DNA of 64,000 bases from CAZYMF01 sp964648215. Its GTDB lineage: Bacteria > Desulfobacterota > Binatia > HRBIN30 > JACQVA1. The stretch covers positions 17,700 to 81,699 of the forward strand of contig CAZYMF010000002.1 of NCBI GenBank assembly GCA_964648215.1. Direction: 5' to 3'. Below, in pieces: positions 25,537-32,715 of this stretch (its first letter is position 1; every line of letters starts with the position of its first letter). Position numbers and translations under genes: made by a program. The notes beneath the pieces were generated by a model, which saw nothing but the letters and a program-made list of their open reading frames with translations, made no database searches and was not told where the DNA came from.

Positions 25537-25992
25537 ATGCGGCTTCACGGTAGATGGCACGATCTGGGATCGCACGGCTTCTCCCTGCTGGAGATGCTGG
25601 CCGTCTTGGGTTTCGCGGCGGTGATCGGCTTGATCGCCGCGCCACAGTTCGCCGGCCTGGTCGGTGAGTACCGGCTCACGAGTGCAGCCAACCAAGTTGC
25701 CTTCGAGCTGAGCCGCGCCCGGATGCAGGCCATCGGCCAGAACTCCTACGTGCGCCTTCGCTTCCTCGACGGCAACACGTACGTGCGCGAGAGCAGCACG
25801 GACGGGGTGCACTACACGACCGATGACAGTCCGGTGAACCTCCCCAACGGAGTCAAGGCTCTGAGCGACGGTGGGGTGACGAGCTTCAACAAGTCGGGCA
25901 TGGCCCTCGTGGTGGCCCCGATTCGGCTCAGCGTCGGCCGCGAGTCGAAGACGGTTCGTACCAACTCTCTGGGTCGGGTCACGGTATCATGA
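25537..25992 (+). CDS. FimT/GspH-type minor pseudopilin (operon 1)
   Basis: A 151-residue pseudopilin. The class III signal is short and basic and is cleaved by prepilin peptidase at SHG/FSLLEML, with Glu at +5. The hydrophobic N-terminal helix is LAVLGFAAVIGLIAA and the FimT/GspH pattern follows: LTSAANQVAFELSRARMQAIGQ, ending NSLGRVTVS. Expected role: initiation or tip complex of a type IV pilus or type II-like system. First gene of a five-gene operon; overlaps the next by ATGA. Confidence 0.85.
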   Translation: MRLHGRWHDLGSHGFSLLEMLAVLGFAAVIGLIAAPQFAGLVGEYRLTSAANQVAFELSRARMQAIGQNSYVRLRFLDGNTYVRESSTDGVHYTTDDSPVNLPNGVKALSDGGVTSFNKSGMALVVAPIRLSVGRESKTVRTNSLGRVTVS

Positions 25993-26411
25993 GGCGGTCG
26001 CGGGGGGAGCGTGGCTTCAGCCTGCTGGAGGTTCTCGCCAGCATCGCCGTATTTGCGGTCGCTGCCGCCGCTCTGGCCACCGCCACCATTGGAACCCTGA
26101 AAGCAAACACGAGCAGCCGGGACACCTCGGCCGCCGCGGCACTGGCGCAGGACAAGGTCGAGCGGCTGCGAGCCCTCGATCCGGCCGGCAACCCAGCGGA
26201 CCTGCGCGCCGGCACCCACAACGATCCATTGAACCCGATGACGCCTCTCGGCGAGGCGGGCGGACACTTCAACCGCTCGTGGACCATCACCTCCCATAGC
26301 CCGCAGCAGGGTCTGGCCGAGGTCGTCGTCACCGTGACCTGGAGCCGCGCCGGAGTCAGCCGCTCGGTAAGCTCGGTCACCTACGTATGCGAGAGCACCA
26401 CGTGCGCGTGA
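25989..26411 (+). CDS. PilV-type minor pseudopilin (operon 1)
   Basis: A 140-residue prepilin-like protein with the cleavage motif ERG/FSLLEVL and Glu at +5. The helix IAVFAVAAAALATATIG is followed by the PilV-type ALAQDKVERLRALDP segment and a beta domain ending in a Cys pair (TYVCESTTC) that could form a disulfide loop. It overlaps fimT by ATGA and the PilW gene by GTGA. The closest relative in this window is 29365-29784. Confidence 0.85.
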   Translation: MRRSRGERGFSLLEVLASIAVFAVAAAALATATIGTLKANTSSRDTSAAAALAQDKVERLRALDPAGNPADLRAGTHNDPLNPMTPLGEAGGHFNRSWTITSHSPQQGLAEVVVTVTWSRAGVSRSVSSVTYVCESTTCA

Positions 26412-27058
26412 ACGGCGCAGATCGGCCGCGTCCGAGCCATCAGACGGGCTTCTCGTTCGTCGAATTGCTGGTGGCCACCACGGTCGGACTGGTGTTGCTC
26501 GCCAACATCGGCGCCTTCAGCCGTTTTCAGCTCTTCGCCCTGCGCGATCAGGCAACGCAGCTGCAAATCCAAACGGATGCGCGTGCTTTCGTCGACCTGT
26601 TCACGCGCGAGGTGCGGCGAGCGGGCATGAACCCGACGTGCGCCGGCGGCATCTCCGGCATCGTCGAAGCGAGCTCGCGGGCGCTTCACTTCCAAGCCGA
26701 TCTCAACAGCGACGGTGCCATCGACGGCACGGACGAAGACGTAACCTACCGCTACAACCCCGACACCAACACGGCGCAGCGCACGGCCAACGGGACGACG
26801 GATACCCTGCTCTCGGGGTTGGATCTGACCGGTTCGACCATCCGCTACTTCAATGCGGCGGGAGCCGAGCTGGTGCCTTCTGGCACCGGCCTGAACGCCG
26901 CTCAGCGGGCCGCCGTGGTGCGCGTTCGGCTCGAGCTGGCGATGGCCGGTCGCGGGATCGACCCGCAGAGCCCCTCGCAGCTCCGCGCTCAGGTTGCCAG
27001 TGACGTCGATCTGCGCAACCGCTTCTTCGTCATCTCCATGCCTTGCCCATCGCCGTAG
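26408..27058 (+). CDS. PilW-type minor pseudopilin (operon 1)
   Basis: A 216-residue prepilin with cleavage motif QTG/FSFVELL and Glu at +5. The PilW signature is DARAFVDLFTREVRRAGMNP. The C-terminal domain contains an SDGAIDGTDEDV loop like a calcium-binding loop and ends FFVISMPCPSP. GTG 26408 makes a GTGA overlap with the PilV gene; ATG 26387 and GTG 26402 are alternatives. Part of the same operon. Confidence 0.82.
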   Translation: MNGADRPRPSHQTGFSFVELLVATTVGLVLLANIGAFSRFQLFALRDQATQLQIQTDARAFVDLFTREVRRAGMNPTCAGGISGIVEASSRALHFQADLNSDGAIDGTDEDVTYRYNPDTNTAQRTANGTTDTLLSGLDLTGSTIRYFNAAGAELVPSGTGLNAAQRAAVVRVRLELAMAGRGIDPQSPSQLRAQVASDVDLRNRFFVISMPCPSP

Positions 27059-27067
27059 GAGTTGCTC

Positions 27068-28237
27068 ATGCCGCCAGGACGGATACGGTCGCGCGACGAA
27101 CGGGGGTTCGCGCTGATGTCGACCCTACTGTTGCTCTTGCTCCTACTCACCATGGGAGCCGCCGCTCTCTACTACAGCACGCTCGACCTGCGTTCGACCG
27201 CTCACTATGAAACCGGAAACCAGGCTTTCTACGCGGCCGAATCGGGACTCATGCACGCCCTCAGCTCCATCAACCTGGTCGGCGTGGTGAACTTCAAGAC
27301 TGACATGGCGGATAGGTGGAGCCAGGTCTACGGCGCGAGCCAGAAGAGCATGCCGGGCTACGCGAACATCCGCTACCAGGTCACGTCCACGGCCAGTGCT
27401 ACGGATCCGGTGAACAGCGGCATCGTCACCGCGGTCGGCCTGTCGCCGCTCGAAGGACGACGCGTGTTGCGGGTGACGCTCACGAAAGGGACCTTCGGCG
27501 GCGCACGCGGGGCCATCTACCTGGCCGCCGACTCGGTTTCGAGCACTTTTCGAGGCAACGCCTTCGCGGTGGACGGCAACAATTACGGCGTCAACGGTAA
27601 CCTTGCCAACGACGGAATCTCCGTTCCGGGCATCTCCACCCGCAATGACTCCGTGACCAACCGTGTGACCGGAAGTCTCAGCAGTCAGCAGATGGACAAC
27701 GTTCAAGGGGAGGGGTTCAGTAGCGATCCGCTGAAGCCGAGCGTGCTCACCACCGGCGGTCCCGGGGTCGACGATCTGGACCAGATCGTCTCCAATGTAC
27801 TGGGTAACCCGACCACGGTCACCACGGGCCAGAGAAAGTTCAATGGGAATGCAGCATTCGGCTCGGTGAGCAGCCCGCAGATCACGCACATGACCAACAG
27901 CGATGTGCAGCTGAACGGCAATGCGCAGGGCGCGGGTATTCTCGTCGTCGATGGCTCGCTCACCATCAACGGCACGCTCGACTTCGTCGGCTGGATCATC
28001 GTGCGTGGCGACACGGTCATCAACTCCACGGCGAGCACGGACGACGACACGGTCGTTCTCGGCAATGCCACGATCTTGGGGTCGTTGTGGACCGGGCACC
28101 TTACCGTCACGGTTGGCGGCAGTGCGGTCATCGACTACTGCGACAGCTGCTTGCGTCTTGCCGATCAGACCGGCGGCGCCAACGTCGAGAACATCCCGCG
28201 ACCGATGCGGATCGTGAGCTGGCAGGAGGTACTCTAG
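27068..28237 (+). CDS. PilX-like large minor pseudopilin (operon 1)
   Basis: A 389-residue protein with a PilX_N-type start: ERGFALMSTLLLLLLLLTMG, then YSTLDLRSTAHYE and AFYAAESGLMHAL. Position +5 is Ser, not Glu, as in tip-located GspK/PilX proteins. After residue 150 there is a long repetitive beta domain (LAADSVSSTFRGNAF, DGNNYGVNG, GSLTINGTLDFVGWIIV) resembling right-handed beta-helix or 'DUF7305'-like passengers. It is about twice the length of classical PilX (about 170-200 residues). ATG 27068 has AGGAG upstream. Confidence 0.8.
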   Translation: MPPGRIRSRDERGFALMSTLLLLLLLLTMGAAALYYSTLDLRSTAHYETGNQAFYAAESGLMHALSSINLVGVVNFKTDMADRWSQVYGASQKSMPGYANIRYQVTSTASATDPVNSGIVTAVGLSPLEGRRVLRVTLTKGTFGGARGAIYLAADSVSSTFRGNAFAVDGNNYGVNGNLANDGISVPGISTRNDSVTNRVTGSLSSQQMDNVQGEGFSSDPLKPSVLTTGGPGVDDLDQIVSNVLGNPTTVTTGQRKFNGNAAFGSVSSPQITHMTNSDVQLNGNAQGAGILVVDGSLTINGTLDFVGWIIVRGDTVINSTASTDDDTVVLGNATILGSLWTGHLTVTVGGSAVIDYCDSCLRLADQTGGANVENIPRPMRIVSWQEVL

Positions 28238-28522
28238 ATGATCTCTCGACTCACGGTCCTCAGCGTTCTCGCCGTGTTGCTGGCCGGTCCGGGACCCGCC
28301 TTCGCCGGAAGCGACATTCCCTATTGGCCCTCCGAGCAGCAACAACGGCTGCGCGAGGTCGAGCACGACCTGCTCGATGTCCAGCGTCAGCTCGCTGCCG
28401 CACGTCTGAACAACAAAGACGAGAAACAAGTCGAGAAGCTGTCCAAACGCTATAGCGAGATACAGGACGAGCGGGTGAAGCTCATGCGTGCCCTGGGGGA
28501 CTTGCCCGCGGCCAGAAACTAG
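28238..28522 (+). CDS. Small periplasmic coiled-coil protein (operon 1)
   Basis: A 94-residue protein with a Sec signal (TVLSVLAVLLAGPGPAFA) and a mature part that is almost entirely heptad-like helix (EQQQRLREVEHDLLDVQRQL, then a second helix), ending LMRALGDLP. It begins at the base after the PilX-like stop. A paralogue with the same layout ends the second operon (31626-31904). The family is not recognised. Position suggests a chaperone or anchor for the pseudopilins. Confidence 0.75.
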   Translation: MISRLTVLSVLAVLLAGPGPAFAGSDIPYWPSEQQQRLREVEHDLLDVQRQLAAARLNNKDEKQVEKLSKRYSEIQDERVKLMRALGDLPAARN

Positions 28523-28589
28523 ACGCGACGTCCCGACGACGACGCGCGGTCGCCCCCGGTCCTCCCGGCGGGCGACGGTCGCCGTGACG

Positions 28590-28648
28590 AGCGCCAACTC
28601 GTTGGCGCTCCGCTTGCGGAGTGGGGGTCGCCTCCGTCGCCCCCTTTT
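28590..28648 (+). terminator. Tandem hairpin terminator of pseudopilin operon 1
   Basis: A perfect ten-pair hairpin (GAGCGCCAAC 28590-28599 with 28602-28611) is followed by GGGGG 28623-28627 pairing with CCCCC 28640-28644 and then TTTT 28645-28648. The second element looks like a weak intrinsic terminator. Confidence 0.6.
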
Positions 28649-28718
28649 GCCCAATTGAATACCGGATGGCAACCCGAACGGCTGTAGATCGTATGCGCCT
28701 TTGGTTAATGTTTGTTCC

Positions 28719-28734
28719 TGGCTGGGCGATTGCG
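28719..28734 (+). promoter_or_regulatory. Candidate sigma-54 promoter of pseudopilin operon 2
   Basis: TGGCTGGGCGATTGCG matches the -24/-12 consensus TGGCACG-N4-TTGCA at TGGC, the G at position 7, and TTGC, with exactly ten bases between the GG and GC dinucleotides. Transcription would start near 28745, leaving about 175 bases of leader before ATG 28922. Pilin genes in many Gram-negative bacteria use sigma-54. Confidence 0.45.
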
Positions 28735-28921
28735 ATGTCCTGAGCGGCGGGCGGCATGGTCGGTGTCGCGACTCGATTCCCTCCATATACTGCTGCGCTA
28801 GCCCCCTGCGGAGGATGAGATCGATACCCCGGCCCGCCCGGTTGGGCGGGCGCTCGTGGGGTGGATCTTCCACCGGAGCGGCACGTTCCTGGCTTGTCGC
28901 GGGAGGCAGAGGCGAAAGACG

Positions 28922-29368
28922 ATGTCGAGCCACTCCGCGATTCTCCGAACCGCAACCGGTTACTCCCTGATCGAACTGCTGGTGGCGGTTTCGCTGTCCG
29001 CCATCGTCATGGGCATGGCCGTGCCCCGCCTGCCGCGGCTCTACGGACAGTACGAGCTTAGCAACGCCGCCCACCAGATTGCGGCGGATCTGGTTCGGGT
29101 CCGCACCAAGGCCATTGGCCAGAGTAGCCGCTATCGAATCGTGTTCAACAGCGCCGGCTATCAGATCCTCGTCGACGACGGAACCAGCTTCGTGGACGAC
29201 GGCTCCGTCGTGCCTCTGCCGGCGGGGACCGTCATCCCTTCGCTCCCGGAGCCGCTGACCTTCAGCGCGATCGGCCTGCTGACCAGTGCAGCTACGATCA
29301 CGGTGAGTGCGGCCTCGGCGAGCAAGCAGGTGAGCATCAACGAGCTGGGGCGGGTGACCGTGCAATGA
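28922..29368 (+). CDS. FimT/GspH-type minor pseudopilin (operon 2)
   Basis: A 148-residue pseudopilin, counterpart of 25537-25992. The prepilin motif is ATG/YSLIELL with Glu at +5, so Tyr replaces the usual Phe at +1. It shares with copy 1 the segment AAHQIAADLVRVRTKAIGQ and the ending ELGRVTVQ, but the middle is quite different, so the duplication is not recent over this gene. Overlaps the next gene by ATGA. Confidence 0.85.
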   Translation: MSSHSAILRTATGYSLIELLVAVSLSAIVMGMAVPRLPRLYGQYELSNAAHQIAADLVRVRTKAIGQSSRYRIVFNSAGYQILVDDGTSFVDDGSVVPLPAGTVIPSLPEPLTFSAIGLLTSAATITVSAASASKQVSINELGRVTVQ

Positions 29369-29784
29369 CACGAAAGACCGACGCTGCGGGCTTCTCGGTG
29401 CTGGAGGTGCTCGCCGGCATCTCCATCTTCTCCCTGGTGGCGGCCGGCCTTGCGGCGAACAGCATCGCGGCGATCAAATCGAACCGGATCAGCCGAGGGC
29501 TGTCCGTCGCCGCGACGCTGGCGCAGGACAAGCTCGAACAGCTTCGCGCCCTGGATCCGAGCACCAACCCCGCCGATCTCACGGCGGGTTTCCACGCCGA
29601 CCCCAGTAATCCGCTGTCCGCCACGGGGCAGACCGGCGGGCCCTACACGCGGCGATGGACGGTGACCGCGGACACGCCGTCGCTCGGTCTCGCCACGGTC
29701 GTCGTCACCGTGAGCTGGACCGAAGGCGCCACACGCACCGTGCGCATGGTGGGATACTTGTGCTCGTCGCAGGCGTGCGTCTGA
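29365..29784 (+). CDS. PilV-type minor pseudopilin (operon 2)
   Basis: A 139-residue prepilin with motif AAG/FSVLEVL. It is the counterpart of 25989-26411: both share LAQDKLEQLRALDP-type and NPADL segments and end in a Cys pair (YLCSSQAC here). The ATGA overlap with the FimT gene and one-base spacing to the next gene mirror operon 1. Confidence 0.85.
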   Translation: MTRKTDAAGFSVLEVLAGISIFSLVAAGLAANSIAAIKSNRISRGLSVAATLAQDKLEQLRALDPSTNPADLTAGFHADPSNPLSATGQTGGPYTRRWTVTADTPSLGLATVVVTVSWTEGATRTVRMVGYLCSSQACV

Positions 29785-29785
29785 A

Positions 29786-30415
29786 ATGACTCGTCTGGCG
29801 GGTAATCAACGGGGTTTCTCGGTGCTCGAGGGGCTGGTGGCTGCGGGCATGCTGGTCACCGTCATGGCGACCATGTTCGCCTTCTACCGCTACCAGATGT
29901 TCAGTCTCGTGGCGCAGAACTCGCAGCTCGATACGCAGCAGGCGGGGCGGGCCGTGCTCGACCTGTTCACGCGCGAGGTGCGTCAGGCGGGCGCCGACCC
30001 GACCGCGAGCGGCGCGATCGCCGCCATCACCATTGCCAGCCCGACAAAGCTTCAGATCCAGTTCGATCGCAATGGCAACGGCACGATCGACGCCGGCGAG
30101 ACGGTAACCTACAAGTACACCTGTTCGAACGGGTTGTGCACGATGTCGCGCACGGTGAGTGGCGGCAGCGAGATTGCCTTTGCCACCAGCGCGCCGACGG
30201 GCTCGACCAGCGTGTTCAGCTACTTCGATGGCACCGGGACATTGATCGTGCCGGCCGGGTCGGGGAACACGCTCACCGGGGCGCAGCGGACCTCGGTAAG
30301 GCGGGTGAAGATCGCCCTCACCTTGCAGCGCAAGAACCCGGATCCGAGGAGCTCGCTGGTTCTGGCGAGCACCTACGGTGCCAACGTCGACCTGCGAAAC
30401 CGCTGGATGCGATGA
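29786..30415 (+). CDS. PilW-type minor pseudopilin (operon 2)
   Basis: A 209-residue prepilin with motif QRG/FSVLEGL and Glu at +5. It shares the signature GRAVLDLFTREVRQAGADP with copy 1 (26408-27058) and has a DRNGNGTIDAGE loop that reads as calcium binding. Its C-terminus (TYGANVDLRNRWMR) parallels the VASDVDLRNRFF of copy 1. Overlaps or abuts the PilX-like gene. Confidence 0.84.
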   Translation: MTRLAGNQRGFSVLEGLVAAGMLVTVMATMFAFYRYQMFSLVAQNSQLDTQQAGRAVLDLFTREVRQAGADPTASGAIAAITIASPTKLQIQFDRNGNGTIDAGETVTYKYTCSNGLCTMSRTVSGGSEIAFATSAPTGSTSVFSYFDGTGTLIVPAGSGNTLTGAQRTSVRRVKIALTLQRKNPDPRSSLVLASTYGANVDLRNRWMR

Positions 30416-30429
30416 CACGGAGGCCCTCG

Positions 30430-31626
30430 ATGCAACCGACCCGCCCGGCTCCGGCACGGAACCAGTCCGGTGCCGCGCTGATGATGACGTTGCTCGTTCT
30501 GCTGGTCTTCCTCACGCTGGGTGCGGGGGCGCTGCTCTTCAGCACCTTGGACCTGCGCGCGGCGGCCAGCGACAACACGGGCCACCAGGCCTTCTTCGTC
30601 GCCGAGGCCGGCGTTCAGCGTGCTCTGAACGCCATCAACACGATCGGAGTGATCGATTTCCAGAGCGACATCGCGAACTGCTGGGGCTCCTGTGCGGGCA
30701 CGCGCGCGCCGGTCTGGGGAAACGATCCGCACGCCATGTGGACGGGTGATCCGAAGCTCGCCTACTCGGTGCAAGTGACCTCCGACCCGGCCGACCCGAC
30801 CGGACGCGGCACGATCACCAGTACCGGCGTGGGCGAGGCCAACTCGCGCCGCGTGATCCGGGTCTCCTTGCAGCGCAGCGCGCTCCCCGGCACCCCGGGC
30901 GCCGTGTACGCCGCTTCGGACAACATCTCCCCGCAGTTCAGCGGCAACTCGTTTTTTGTCGACGGCAACGACCACAACCTGTTCGGCAGCCGGGTGGCGG
31001 GAACGGGCGCGAAGCCCGGGATCTCGACGCGCAACGACACCGCTACCAACGACACCGTCAGCGCGCTCAACGGCTCCCAGATGAACAACATCCAGGGGCT
31101 CGGCTACAGTGCGAGCCCGGCCAAGCCCAGCGTCATGACGACCAGCGGGCCCAGCATCGACGACCTGAATCAGATGATCGACGACCTGCTCACCAAGCCG
31201 CACGTGGACTGGACGAGCAACCGGATCAACGCCGGCGACGCCCTCGGCACCATTGGTAGCCCGCAGATCACCTACCTCACCCAGACCGACGTCACCGTCA
31301 AGGCGACGGCGAACGGCAACGCCTCCGGCGCCGGAATTCTCGTCGCCAACGGCTCGCTCACCATCAACGGCACCTTCGACTTCGTCGGCTGGATCATCGT
31401 GCGCGGCTCGACCACGATCTCGACCACGACCAATTCAGACGGCATGACTCTCGTCGGCACGGCCAACATACTCGGCTCTCTGTGGACCGGCGACTTCAAC
31501 ATCAAGATCGGCGGCAATGCCAACGTCCTGTACAGCAGCGCTGCCATGCAGCTGGCCGGCGGCTCGGGGGGAGGAGGCTCCGCCCCGGCTTCCATGATCG
31601 TCACCTCGTACCAGGAGGTATACTGA
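30430..31626 (+). CDS. PilX-like large minor pseudopilin (operon 2)
   Basis: A 398-residue counterpart of 27068-28237 with start NQSGAALMMTLLVLLVFLTLG, again lacking Glu at +5 (Met), and the LDLRAAASDNTGHQAFFVAEAG segment. The C-terminal repetitive beta domain is strongly conserved between copies. ATG 30430 has CGGAGG upstream at suitable spacing; ATG 30412, overlapping the PilW stop by ATGA, is an alternative. It contains the Cys pair NCWGSCAG after the helix, not present in copy 1. Confidence 0.8.
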   Translation: MQPTRPAPARNQSGAALMMTLLVLLVFLTLGAGALLFSTLDLRAAASDNTGHQAFFVAEAGVQRALNAINTIGVIDFQSDIANCWGSCAGTRAPVWGNDPHAMWTGDPKLAYSVQVTSDPADPTGRGTITSTGVGEANSRRVIRVSLQRSALPGTPGAVYAASDNISPQFSGNSFFVDGNDHNLFGSRVAGTGAKPGISTRNDTATNDTVSALNGSQMNNIQGLGYSASPAKPSVMTTSGPSIDDLNQMIDDLLTKPHVDWTSNRINAGDALGTIGSPQITYLTQTDVTVKATANGNASGAGILVANGSLTINGTFDFVGWIIVRGSTTISTTTNSDGMTLVGTANILGSLWTGDFNIKIGGNANVLYSSAAMQLAGGSGGGGSAPASMIVTSYQEVY

Positions 31627-31904
31627 TGCTCGGCGAGAGCAGACGAAGAGGACGTGGGAAGAGGGTCCTGGCCGCCGCGATCCTGTTGCTGTTCGCGGCC
31701 ACTCCGGTCCTGGCGGCGGACTACTTCCAGCTGCAGGAGGAAGAGGCCAAGCTGGAGAAGCAGGTGGGCGCCTTGCAGCTCGAGGCGTTCCGCGCCCGCC
31801 TGGCCAAGGACGACCAGAAGGCCAAGGATCTCGGCAAGAAGCTGGAGAAGCTCGAGAAGAGGCGCGTCGAGGTTCTGCAGGGAATGGGGAAGCTGCCCGA
31901 GTAG
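31626..31904 (+). CDS. Small periplasmic coiled-coil protein (operon 2)
   Basis: A 92-residue paralogue of 28238-28522. Signal RVLAAAILLLFAATPVLA, then helix YFQLQEEEAKLEKQVGALQL and KLEKLEKRRVEVLQGMGKLP; both copies end in a G-LP motif. It overlaps the PilX-like stop by one base. Its conservation at the end of both operons suggests it is a functional part of the pseudopilin assembly, though the family is unknown. Confidence 0.75.
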   Translation: MLGESRRRGRGKRVLAAAILLLFAATPVLAADYFQLQEEEAKLEKQVGALQLEAFRARLAKDDQKAKDLGKKLEKLEKRRVEVLQGMGKLPE

Positions 31905-31912
31905 GCAGGTCC

Positions 31913-31930
31913 GAGAGCGCCGGCGCTCTC
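31913..31930. terminator. Bidirectional palindromic terminator
   Basis: An 18-base perfect palindrome (GAGAGCGCCGGCGCTCTC) between two convergent genes. It can form a hairpin on either strand, ending both the operon 2 and the regulator transcripts. Confidence 0.55.
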
Positions 31931-31932
31931 GT

Positions 31933-32568
31933 TCAGATGAGTCTCTGCCGCACCGCCAGCGCGACGGCGTTGGCGCGATCGGCGGCGCCGAGCTTCTGAA
32001 AGCAGCGGCGCAACCGCAGCTTCACCGTTTCGACCGATTGGCGCGTGCGCCCGGCGATCTCCTGGTTCGTCAGCCCCTCGGCGGCGAAGCGCAGGACCTC
32101 GATCTCTTGTGCGGTGAGCTCCGCCGCCGTCCGGTAGGAGTCGCGATCCTGCAGCAGCTTGAGCACGTTGGTCTGCAACGCCGGGTCGATCCAACCCAAG
32201 CCGGCTGCTACCCGGCGGATCGCCTCGATGAGCGAGGCGCTGGGGCTGCTCTTCAGCACGTAGCCATCGGCCCCGCGCCGTAGCGCCTCGCTGACGTACC
32301 CATGCGAGGCATGCATGGTGCACACCAGAATCCGGGTCGAGTCGACCAGATGCTTGAGCAGGCCGATGAGATCGGCTCCGCGGAGCTGCGGCATCTCGAG
32401 GTCGACCACGGCCACGTCGGGATGAAGACGTTGAATGTTCTCCAACGTCTCGGAAGAGCCTTCGCCTTCGCCGACCACCGACATGTCGTCCTCGAGATTG
32501 ATGATCTGCACGACGGCGTTGCGCACCAACGTGTGATCGTCCACGACGAAGACCCGTGTCGAAGGCAT
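31933..32568 (-). CDS. NarL/FixJ-family response regulator
   Basis: A 211-residue two-component regulator. The receiver domain has the acid pair DD at 10-11 and phosphoacceptor Asp56 (VAVVDLEMPQL), with the conserved Lys in YVLKSS. The C-terminal LuxR-type HTH is LTAQEIEVLRFAAEGL followed by TNQEIAGRTRQSVETVKLRL. The ComP-like kinase at 35328-37628 has the matching HisKA_3 type and is the best partner candidate, although separated by two genes. It is convergent with the pseudopilin operon. Confidence 0.9.
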   Translation of the reverse strand: MPSTRVFVVDDHTLVRNAVVQIINLEDDMSVVGEGEGSSETLENIQRLHPDVAVVDLEMPQLRGADLIGLLKHLVDSTRILVCTMHASHGYVSEALRRGADGYVLKSSPSASLIEAIRRVAAGLGWIDPALQTNVLKLLQDRDSYRTAAELTAQEIEVLRFAAEGLTNQEIAGRTRQSVETVKLRLRRCFQKLGAADRANAVALAVRQRLI

Positions 32569-32715
32569 GGCTTGCTTTTCTAGCGAGAATCGCCGACGGA
32601 GTCGAGCACGCCGCCGCGCGCGGCTCGCCCACTGCCCTGGTTGCGACGTGCCAACGCACGTGCGCGGCTGGCTTCGGTTGCCGTGGGGCGGTCGCGATGG
32701 GTATAACCTCGTCGC

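Larger units (their letters stand above)
28523..28921. other. Intergenic region between the two pseudopilin operons
   Basis: About 400 bases without a gene. Its first part holds the terminator hairpins of operon 1 and its middle a good sigma-54-type element at 28719-28734. A TATACT hexamer at 28786-28791 has no matching -35 box. The stretch 28640-28720 is AT-richer than the surroundings. Confidence 0.65.

Noticed and set aside
25116..25553. A 145-codon plus-strand frame before the first FimT gene
   Set aside because: Arg/Ser/Cys-rich, no ribosome binding site or motif, and it overlaps a hairpin and the real FimT start.
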